Positions 37,546 through 44,248 of a DNA stretch of 64,000 bases are shown here, piece after piece. This stretch comes from Psychroflexus salarius. GTDB lineage: Bacteria; Bacteroidota; Bacteroidia; Flavobacteriales; Flavobacteriaceae. The stretch lies in the NCBI RefSeq assembly GCF_900129035.1, contig NZ_FQTW01000002.1:244574-308573 (forward strand), in the 5' to 3' direction. Below the pieces are notes generated by a model, which saw only the letters and a list, made by a program, of their open reading frames with translations, made no database searches and was not told the DNA's origin. The translations under genes and the position numbers were made by a program. Position 1 is the first letter of the stretch, and every line of letters starts with the position of its first letter.

Positions 37546-38169
37546 ATGGCAAAAAGAAGTGCACCTGAAGTTAATGCAGGATCGATGGCAGACATCGCAT
37601 TCTTACTGCTTATCTTTTTCTTAGTGACCACAACTATTGAAACTGATAGCGGTATTAGCAGAAAACTTCCTCCAATAGAAGAGAACAAAGAAGATCCGCC
37701 ACCACTTAAAGAGAAAAATATCTTTATAGTTTTGGTTAATGCTAATGAGGAGATTTTTGTAGATCACCACATCGTTAAAGAAAACCCGATGAAATTAGAG
37801 GATTTAAGAGCAAAAGCAGTTGAATTTTTAGATAATGGTGGTGGCACTGGTGACGAAGCTTGTAATTATTGCCAAGGAACTGGTGACCAAGAATCATCTG
37901 ATAATCCTGTAAAAGCTGTTATATCATTACAAAACGATAGATTAACAGAATATGGAACCTATATCGCTGTTCAAAATGAGCTTGTTGCTGCTTATAACCA
38001 GTTAAGAAATCGAGAAGCTCAACGCCTTTACCAAGTTGATTTTACCGAAATGGAAAAAGCCTTTAAAGATCCTAATTATACAGGTGATAAAGACAAGTTA
38101 AAGGAGAAAATAGAGAAAATCAAAGACATGTACCCTCAAAAGTTATCTGAGGCTGAACCAAAAAAATAG
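37546..38169 (+). CDS. exbD: ExbD-family biopolymer transport protein, first copy
   Basis: 207 residues. A cytosolic start, then one transmembrane helix with the conserved Asp in SMADIAFLLLIFFLVTTTI (about 16-34), which is the protonatable residue of ExbD. The periplasmic part contains a Cys106-x-x-Cys109 pair (CNYC) within a Gly-rich insert, probably a disulphide or metal-binding loop, and a charged C-terminal helix (DPNYTGDKDKLKEKIEKIKD). Such an insert is not in E. coli ExbD. Starts 2 bases after its neighbour. Works with ExbB and the second ExbD. Confidence 0.9.
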   Translation: MAKRSAPEVNAGSMADIAFLLLIFFLVTTTIETDSGISRKLPPIEENKEDPPPLKEKNIFIVLVNANEEIFVDHHIVKENPMKLEDLRAKAVEFLDNGGGTGDEACNYCQGTGDQESSDNPVKAVISLQNDRLTEYGTYIAVQNELVAAYNQLRNREAQRLYQVDFTEMEKAFKDPNYTGDKDKLKEKIEKIKDMYPQKLSEAEPKK

Positions 38170-38188
38170 TCTAAAAACATAACATAAT

Positions 38189-38671
38189 ATGTCAAAGTTT
38201 AAAAAAAATAAAGGTGGTGGAACACCTGGAATTTCGACGGCATCTTTGCCTGATATTGTTTTTATGCTACTATTCTTTTTCATGGTTGTAACTGTTATGC
38301 GTGATACAAGTCTTAAGGTGAAAAATATTTTACCATTTGCAGATCAAGTTGAAAAACTTGAGAAAAAAGACTTAGTTATGTATATATATGCTGGTAAACC
38401 TTCACCTAGATATCAAGATCAATATGGTACAGAGGCAAGAGTTCAGCTCAATGACAACTATGCTAAAATTAGTGATATACAGCAATTCATTTATCAAGAA
38501 AGACAAAGCAAACGAGAAGAACTTGTAAAGTATTTGATAACTGCCCTAAAAGTAGATAAAGAAACTAATATGGGTTTAGTTTCTGATATTAAACAAGAGT
38601 TACGTAAAGCTGAGGCTTTAAAAATAAATTATACAACTAAACAAGGTGATGCGTCACTTAATTTAGAATAA
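38189..38671 (+). CDS. exbD: ExbD-family biopolymer transport protein, second copy
   Basis: 160 residues. It is a paralogue of the gene just before: basic Gly-rich start, transmembrane helix with the conserved Asp in ISTASLPDIVFMLLFFFMVV (about 16-35), then a periplasmic domain without the CxxC insert. Two different ExbD proteins in one operon suggest a mixed channel. A terminator follows at 38698-38731. Confidence 0.9.
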   Translation: MSKFKKNKGGGTPGISTASLPDIVFMLLFFFMVVTVMRDTSLKVKNILPFADQVEKLEKKDLVMYIYAGKPSPRYQDQYGTEARVQLNDNYAKISDIQQFIYQERQSKREELVKYLITALKVDKETNMGLVSDIKQELRKAEALKINYTTKQGDASLNLE

Positions 38672-38697
38672 AAAATAAGTTTATTTGTCTGATTATT

Positions 38698-38731
38698 AAA
38701 TAAAACATCCAGTAACTTGGATGTTTTATTT
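38698..38731 (+). terminator. Terminator of the exbB-exbD operon
   Basis: AAATAAAACATCC and GGATGTTTTATTT form a 13-base perfect stem around the loop AGTAACTT, starting 26 bases after the last ExbD stop. It is symmetric in its A and T runs and could work in both directions. Confidence 0.8.
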
Positions 38732-38752
38732 ATTTAAAGCTATTTTAGTTTG

Positions 38753-39460
38753 ATGAAATATCCTCTTTTAATATTAATTATATTATTGACCGCCGAAAAT
38801 ATTGCTCAAACGGTTGATAAAAGGTCAGATTCAATAACAGAGAATACAAAATCGTTTTATAGAGAGGATCAATTTTATGCTGGAGTAAGCTTCAACCTAC
38901 TAACTAAGCTTAATAATGATATTCAGCAATCAGGTTTTTCTGGTAGTTTTGATTTAGGGATTATTCGTGATTTCCCATTTAATGAAGCCTCTACTCTAGC
39001 ACTTGGCGTTGGTGCAGGTATAAATATTAATACTTATAACCAAAATGTTTTTTTAGGAGAAACGCCTGATGGGAATGATATTGTAACAGCCTTAGGCACA
39101 TCCATCGAGTATTCTACAAATAAGTTTTCTACACACGTCTTAGAACTGCCAATTCAGTTAAGATGGAGAACTTCTACCATAAAAGATTATGCATTTTGGC
39201 GTGTATATGCAGGCATAAAACTTGGATATATCTATTATTTTAAATCAACATTTGAACAAGAAAACAATACTGTTATCCAAACAGATTTAGATGCCCTGAA
39301 TAGATTTAGAACTTCAGCCTTTCTATCTTTCGGTTATAACATCGTAAATATTCAAATACAATATGATCTGAATCCATTATTTAATGGTCAGTTTACAAAC
39401 ACCGAATCAGAAATTGGGATTAATCCACTTAGACTAGGTTTTATATTTTACATTTTGTAA
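38753..39460 (+). CDS. PorT-like outer-membrane beta-barrel protein
   Basis: 235 residues from the ATG at 38753 (a TTG one codon earlier is less likely). Signal peptide 1-18 (LLTAENIAQ). The mature part has alternating strands with DQFYAGVSFNLL, GFSGSFDLGIIRDFPFN, LALGVGAGININ and WRVYAGIKLGYIYYF. This pattern resembles the PorT/outer-membrane beta-barrel group, one member of which is needed for T9SS in Porphyromonas; which member this is cannot be told. Convergent with the PAP2-like gene, overlapping by 13 bases. Confidence 0.65.
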   Translation: MKYPLLILIILLTAENIAQTVDKRSDSITENTKSFYREDQFYAGVSFNLLTKLNNDIQQSGFSGSFDLGIIRDFPFNEASTLALGVGAGININTYNQNVFLGETPDGNDIVTALGTSIEYSTNKFSTHVLELPIQLRWRTSTIKDYAFWRVYAGIKLGYIYYFKSTFEQENNTVIQTDLDALNRFRTSAFLSFGYNIVNIQIQYDLNPLFNGQFTNTESEIGINPLRLGFIFYIL

Positions 39461-40062
39461 ATAAAAAGTAAAGGAATTAAAAGCTGAGTTGCTAGTCCTA
39501 ATAAAATTCCGACGACAACCTCTACTAAAGTATGTGCTTTTAAGTACAAACGCATGCTTGAAACAATCCCTAAACTTAAGATTAATACACTTATGTATAG
39601 AGATAAACTTAACTCAAAGTTATAACTAAGATAAATCATAAAAAAAGATAAAGAACTTAATCCTAAAGTGTGTAAGCTAACTTTAAATTTAAATAATAAA
39701 CCTAAAAAACAAATAATTCCTGAAAATAATAAGGCCCAAAAAAAGTAAAATAAATGCTTATAATTATAGATATCAAAAATATAATTAATAATCAATAAAT
39801 CGAGTACCAAAAAAAATAACAAAGGTAGCTTCCGCTCATTATAACTAGGGAGTCTAAAAGATGAAATCAATCTCATACTCTTCATAATAAACAAAAAAAC
39901 AATTGGGATAAATATTGTTAAAATAGAAGTTGCTAAGACTTTAGCATAAACAATTGACTTCTGGAAAAAGTCTGGAAATAAATAAAAATAAGAAATTACT
40001 GCAATTATAGGTATAATGATAGGATGACAAATTACAGAAATAAATAAAGCTAGCTTTTTCAT
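39448..40062 (-). CDS. PAP2-like polytopic membrane protein
   Basis: 204 residues, about six transmembrane segments. Two phosphatase-like motifs are seen: KVSLHTLG, comparable to the PSGH motif of PAP2 enzymes, and SSMRLYLKAHTLVE, where Arg, five residues, His and an acidic Glu (instead of Asp) fit the third motif. The first (Lys-x6-Arg-Pro) is not clear, so activity is uncertain. If active it would hydrolyse a lipid phosphate such as undecaprenyl pyrophosphate. The start overlaps the rpoN stop by 4 bases (ATGA). Confidence 0.55.
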   Translation of the reverse strand: MKKLALFISVICHPIIIPIIAVISYFYLFPDFFQKSIVYAKVLATSILTIFIPIVFLFIMKSMRLISSFRLPSYNERKLPLLFFLVLDLLIINYIFDIYNYKHLFYFFWALLFSGIICFLGLLFKFKVSLHTLGLSSLSFFMIYLSYNFELSLSLYISVLILSLGIVSSMRLYLKAHTLVEVVVGILLGLATQLLIPLLFIYKM

Positions 40063-41504
40063 ATTTCTTTTCGCAATCTTGCCACAGGAATATCTAATTG
40101 CTCACGATATTTAGCAACGGTTCGCCTCGCTATTGGATAGCCTTTTTCTTTTAGCAATTCAGTTAGTTTTGCGTCCGTATAAGGTTTTTTCTTGTTTTCT
40201 TTATTAACAACAGATTCTAAAATATTTTTTATTTCTCGCGTAGAAACATCTTCTCCTTGATCATTTTTCATTGACTCAGAGAAAAACTCTTTAATCAAAA
40301 AAGTTCCATAAGGTGTGTCTACATATTTTGAATTTGCTACACGAGAAACTGTACTAATATCCATATCAATTTTTTCGGCAATATCTTTAAGAATCATAGG
40401 CTTTATATCAGTCTCATCACCACTTAAAAAATAATCTCGCTGATAATTCATTATAGCACTCATTGTTGAAAAGAGCGTATGTTGCCGTTGCTTAATGGCA
40501 TCAATAAACCATTTTGCTGAGTCTAACTTTTGTTTTATAAACAATACCGCTTCTTTTTGAGATTTGGTCTTATTTTTAGACTCTTTATAGGCTTTAAGCA
40601 TATTGGCATATTCATGAGATACGTGCATTTCTGGTGAATTTCTGCCATTTAAAGTCAGCTCTAACTCACCGTTTTTAATACGTATTGTAAAATCTGGTAT
40701 AACATGCTCGACTATTCGTGTGTTTGAGCTATAAGAAGCACCTGGTTTAGGGTTTAAGTGTTCGATAACTTCAATAGCAGATTTTAGCTCTTCTTCAGAG
40801 ACAGAAAATTTAGATATGAGCTTTTGATAATGCTTTTTTGAAAACATATTAAAAGCTTCATTAATAAGCTGCTTTGCCAAATTAACTTCTTTTGAAGGTT
40901 TCTTTCGTTCTAACTGAAGACTTAAGCATTCTTGTAAGTCTCTAGAGCAAACACCAGCTGGATCAAGAGTTTGAACTATTTTTAAAATACGTAAAACGTG
41001 GTCTTCAGTAGTAAAAATGTTTTGGGTAAATGCTAAATCATCTACAATATCAATCAATTTACGTCTTAAGTATCCTGAACTATCTACACTTCCAATTAAA
41101 AATTCAGCGATCAATAAATCATCATCGCTTAAGTTTATGGTATGTAATTGATTTTTAAGGTATTGCGTAAATGAAATTCCTGAGGCGTATGGAATTTGGT
41201 TATCCTCAGAATCTTTAGAATAATTGTTAGCCTTCAACTTGTAACTTGGTACTTCATCATCACTTAAATAATCATCAACATCAAATTCAGTTTCTATAAC
41301 TTCAGAATCATTTTCGTATTCTTCATTCTTGAACTCATCATCCTCATATTCGTCTTTTCCAGACTCAAGCGCAGGATTTTCTTCTAACTCATTTCGCAAT
41401 CGCTGCTCAAAGGCAACAGTAGGCAACTGTATCAACTTCATCAACTGAATTTGTTGCGGTGATAGCTTTTGAGATAATTTTAAATTGAGTTGCTGTTTGA
41501 GCAT
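40059..41504 (-). CDS. rpoN: RNA polymerase sigma-54 factor
   Basis: 481 residues. Region I is Gln- and Leu-rich at the start (LNLKLSQKLSPQQIQLMKLIQL), region II is acidic, and region III ends with the RpoN box ARRTVAKYRE (459-468), which reads the -24 promoter element. The factor needs an AAA+ enhancer-binding activator; none is found in the window. Length is normal. The gene follows the RluA-family gene by 9 bases. Confidence 0.96.
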   Translation of the reverse strand: MLKQQLNLKLSQKLSPQQIQLMKLIQLPTVAFEQRLRNELEENPALESGKDEYEDDEFKNEEYENDSEVIETEFDVDDYLSDDEVPSYKLKANNYSKDSEDNQIPYASGISFTQYLKNQLHTINLSDDDLLIAEFLIGSVDSSGYLRRKLIDIVDDLAFTQNIFTTEDHVLRILKIVQTLDPAGVCSRDLQECLSLQLERKKPSKEVNLAKQLINEAFNMFSKKHYQKLISKFSVSEEELKSAIEVIEHLNPKPGASYSSNTRIVEHVIPDFTIRIKNGELELTLNGRNSPEMHVSHEYANMLKAYKESKNKTKSQKEAVLFIKQKLDSAKWFIDAIKQRQHTLFSTMSAIMNYQRDYFLSGDETDIKPMILKDIAEKIDMDISTVSRVANSKYVDTPYGTFLIKEFFSESMKNDQGEDVSTREIKNILESVVNKENKKKPYTDAKLTELLKEKGYPIARRTVAKYREQLDIPVARLRKEI

Positions 41505-41513
41505 GTTGTAAAA

Positions 41514-42380
41514 TTAATTTTGTTCTATAAATTTAATGAATTTTTCGGGTAAATCTATATTGATTTTTATTAATTGCTTATCAATTGGATGCGTAAATTC
41601 TAATTGAAATGACTGTAAATATAAACCCTTATGTGGCAAGTTAGTTCTAAAATTACCTTGATATAATTGATCTCCTAGTATGGGATGTTGTAATAACTGA
41701 AGGTGCTTTCTGAGTTGATGTGTTCGGCCTGTAATAGGGTTTAGATGTACTAAACTGAATATCTCAGAGTTAATTATCATGGTGTCTTCAACTGAAATGA
41801 TTGTTTTAGCTTGTTGTTCATCGATGGGTTGAGAAATTTCAATTGTATTTTTAGGAAACCTTCCAAAGCAGATGGCTCGGTAAGATTTAGTAATCTTTTG
41901 GTTTTGAAAAGCTTTAGACAATAGTGACTTGGCTTGAATCGTTTTAGCCACAAGCAATAGACCTTGTGTTACATTATCTAAGCGATGAACTGGTACAGGC
42001 AAATTTAAAGCATCTGGAAATTTACTTTTTTTGAGATTAAAAGGCAGCGCATGTTCTATGGTTTTAAAATAATTGCCGCTTGTTGGATAGCCGGCTGGCT
42101 TATTAATAACAGCCAGGAAATGGTCTTCATAAACGACTTCTACTTTTAGCTTAAAAATTTTTGCCGCATTATTCTCTGAAGAAATATAACTAATCACCAT
42201 ACCGTTTTCAAGCCAAGTTGCTGTTGAAGTTGGTTGATGATTAATTAGTATTTGTTGACGCTTTATTGCTTTTTTTAAAGCGGATTTTGTTGAAATATAT
42301 GTAAAATTTGATAAGTTATAATCCTGCAAACGCGTTGGTGATTCTAAACCCTCTACATGATGTTCTTCTATAACATTCAA
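41514..42380 (-). CDS. RluA-family pseudouridine synthase
   Basis: 288 residues. It isomerises uridine in rRNA or tRNA. The catalytic motif HRLDNVTQGLLLVAKT with the essential Asp is present, as are VINKPAGYPT and GRTHQLRKHLQLL. A short S4-like segment lies at the N-terminus. The start codon is TTG at 42380, one base after the asnS stop; no nearby in-frame ATG exists. Target RNA cannot be told from the sequence (RluA, RluC or RluD subtype). Likely co-transcribed with asnS. Confidence 0.85.
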   Translation of the reverse strand: MNVIEEHHVEGLESPTRLQDYNLSNFTYISTKSALKKAIKRQQILINHQPTSTATWLENGMVISYISSENNAAKIFKLKVEVVYEDHFLAVINKPAGYPTSGNYFKTIEHALPFNLKKSKFPDALNLPVPVHRLDNVTQGLLLVAKTIQAKSLLSKAFQNQKITKSYRAICFGRFPKNTIEISQPIDEQQAKTIISVEDTMIINSEIFSLVHLNPITGRTHQLRKHLQLLQHPILGDQLYQGNFRTNLPHKGLYLQSFQLEFTHPIDKQLIKINIDLPEKFIKFIEQN

Positions 42381-42381
42381 A

Positions 42382-43821
42382 CTAAAAATCAGCGTTTTGA
42401 GGTGTTCTAGGATAAGGAATCACATCACGAATATTGCCCATTCCGGTTGCAAACAATACAAGACGCTCAAAACCTAAACCAAATCCTGAATGTACGCAAG
42501 TTCCAAACTTACGTGTTTCTAAATACCACCAGAGTTCGTCTTGGTCTACGTTAAGTTCTTCCATTTTAGATTTTAAAACATCAAAACGTTCCTCTCGTTG
42601 TGAGCCACCCACAATTTCACCAATACCTGGAAATAATATATCCATGGCGCGAACTGTTTTTTGGTCATCGTTTAAACGCATATAAAACGCCTTGATTTTG
42701 GCTGGATAGTCGAATAAAATGACGGGACACTTAAAATGTTTTTCAACTAAAAAACGTTCGTGCTCACTTTGTAAATCTGCACCCCATTCTTCAATGACAT
42801 AATCAAATTTTTTCTTTTTGTTAGGTTTTGAATTCTTAAGAATATCAATCGCTTCAGTATAGCTCACACGCTTAAATTGATTATTGATTACAAAATCTAA
42901 CTTTTCGCGCAATGGCATTGGTGAGCGATCTTTTTCAGGCTTAGATTTTTCTTCCTGTAACAAACGTTGTTCTAAAAATTCTAGATCGTCTTGGCAGTGC
43001 TCAGTAATGTAGCTTAAAACATGCTTAATAAAATCTTCTGCTAAATCCATATTACCGTCTAAATCGCAAAAAGCCATCTCAGGTTCAATCATCCAAAATT
43101 CAGCTAAGTGACGCGATGTGTTTGAATTTTCAGCTCTAAATGTTGGTCCAAAGGTATAAACGTTTCCAAGACCTAAAGCGTAAGTTTCAGCTTCAAGCTG
43201 GCCGCTAACTGTTAAGTTGGTTTCTTTTCCGAAGAAGTCTTCCTTAAAATTAATATCACCAGAAGTGGTTTTTGGTGTATCTTTTAAGTTTAGGTTCGTT
43301 ACTTTAAACATTTCGCCAGCACCTTCAGCATCGCTACCTGTAATAATAGGCGTATTGACATAGAAGAAACCATTGGAGTTAAAATAGTCGTGTACTGCAT
43401 AAGACAATTTTGCTCTAATCCGCATAATCGCACCAAATGTGTTTGTACGAACACGAAGGTGCGCTTGTTCTCTTAGCTTTTCTAAGCTGTGGCGTTTAGG
43501 TTGAAGTATGGTTTTTTTCACTTCATCAGTATCGGCAAGACCTAAAACTTCAACTTTAGAGACTTCTATCTCTACCGATTGCCCTTTGCCTTCACTTTCT
43601 TTTAAAACACCAAAAATCTTAATAGCCGAACCTATAGTTATTTGATCTAAAAGTGATTTATCAAAATTTTCAAAATCAACAACACATTGCAAGTTTTTAA
43701 TAGTAGAGCCATCATTTAATGCAATAAAACGGTTACTTCTAAACGCTTTAACCCAGCCATAAACATTATAATCTTGATGTAAATTCGGTGATGATAATAT
43801 ACTTGCTATCGTTGATTTCAT
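42382..43821 (-). CDS. asnS: Asparaginyl-tRNA synthetase
   Basis: 479-residue class IIb synthetase. An OB-fold anticodon-binding domain (about 15-105, VYGWVKAFRSNRFIALNDGS) leads into the class II core with motif 2 FGPTFRAENSNTSRHLAEFWMIEPE and motif 3 GFGLGFERLVLFATGM. All ATP and asparagine-adenylate motifs look intact. The presence of AsnRS means direct charging of tRNA-Asn; it does not exclude the amidotransferase route elsewhere. A -7 box precedes it. Confidence 0.97.
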   Translation of the reverse strand: MKSTIASILSSPNLHQDYNVYGWVKAFRSNRFIALNDGSTIKNLQCVVDFENFDKSLLDQITIGSAIKIFGVLKESEGKGQSVEIEVSKVEVLGLADTDEVKKTILQPKRHSLEKLREQAHLRVRTNTFGAIMRIRAKLSYAVHDYFNSNGFFYVNTPIITGSDAEGAGEMFKVTNLNLKDTPKTTSGDINFKEDFFGKETNLTVSGQLEAETYALGLGNVYTFGPTFRAENSNTSRHLAEFWMIEPEMAFCDLDGNMDLAEDFIKHVLSYITEHCQDDLEFLEQRLLQEEKSKPEKDRSPMPLREKLDFVINNQFKRVSYTEAIDILKNSKPNKKKKFDYVIEEWGADLQSEHERFLVEKHFKCPVILFDYPAKIKAFYMRLNDDQKTVRAMDILFPGIGEIVGGSQREERFDVLKSKMEELNVDQDELWWYLETRKFGTCVHSGFGLGFERLVLFATGMGNIRDVIPYPRTPQNADF

Positions 43822-43840
43822 ATCTATTTTTTTAGAATAG

Positions 43841-43848
43841 CAAATATA
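43841..43848 (-). promoter_or_regulatory. -7 element of asnS
   Basis: Reverse strand TATATTTG matches TAnnTTTG, 19 bases before the asnS ATG at 43821. At the 19-base spacing only TTTT is present, so the -33 side is weak. Probably the promoter for asnS, the pseudouridine synthase, rpoN and the PAP2-like gene. Confidence 0.5.
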
Positions 43849-43995
43849 AATCTTATTGTAGGCTTTTAAAACTTTTGTTATGATTAATCAGGTTGAATTT
43901 AGGACAGAAAATCACAAACAAATTCATCATTAAATTACAAAACTAGAAGCTGACTTTTAAATTTTAAGAAAAAAAGGGCGAAAAAAGTGGAAAAC

Positions 43996-44043
43996 ATACC
44001 TAATACTAGGTATTGAATTATAAGCTGTAAGTATTTACTTTTA
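43996..44043 (+). promoter_or_regulatory. Candidate activated promoter with operator-like inverted repeat
   Basis: ATACCTA (43996-44002) and TAGGTAT (44007-44013) form a perfect inverted repeat around ATAC. Its right edge meets a TTG (44013-44015); 20 bases on is TACTTTTA (44036-44043), one mismatch from TAnnTTTG. Operator, -33 and -7 elements in this order fit a promoter controlled by a dimeric regulator. It is in a gap with no protein gene and points toward a plus-strand terminator at 44187. Confidence 0.4.
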
Positions 44044-44049
44044 TAAAAG

Positions 44050-44215
44050 TTCTAACCAAACTAATTTGAAATAGCTTTTGTAAGTTAATGAGGTAAGACT
44101 TACTGTAGTATTATAACAAGTAATTGTTTTGATACATTAAAATCACTTCATGTTGTTAAGTAAATTGGGGAATTGCTTACAACAACAATCCAGCCTTCGG
44201 GCTGGATTTTTTTAT
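44050..44215 (+). ncRNA. Candidate small RNA, unknown
   Basis: No protein gene fits this stretch, yet the plus strand ends in a strong intrinsic terminator (44187-44215) that serves no plus-strand gene: the flanking genes asnS and the exporter are both on the minus strand. Seen in it: a hairpin with arms GTAAGT (44080-44085) and ACTTAC (44098-44103); a second hairpin pairing GTTG and TAAG (44152-44160, one bulged T) with CTTACAAC (44176-44183); then the terminator stem. Tandem hairpins before a terminator are typical of bacterial sRNAs. The 5' end is inferred from the candidate promoter at 43996-44043. Any match to 6S or a known flavobacterial RNA is untested. Confidence 0.4.
44187..44215 (+). 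terminator. Orphan plus-strand intrinsic terminator
   Basis: AATCCAGCC (44187-44195), loop TTCG, GGCTGGATT (44200-44208), followed by a T run. The UUCG tetraloop and U tract make a strong Rho-independent terminator on the plus strand. On the minus strand the stem is followed by GTTGTTGTAAGC, so it would be a poor terminator for the exporter gene. A weaker A/T-only stem (44221-44228 with 44241-44248) lies right after the exporter stop and may serve that gene. Confidence 0.85.
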
Positions 44216-44248
44216 TTAAAAAAAAACTTTATAGAAGGTTAGTTTTTT

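Noticed and set aside
44151..44240. Plus-strand 30-codon frame starting ATGTTGTTAAG
   Set aside because: It reads through the terminator stem and the T run, so it would not be translated in full; the RNA interpretation is preferred.
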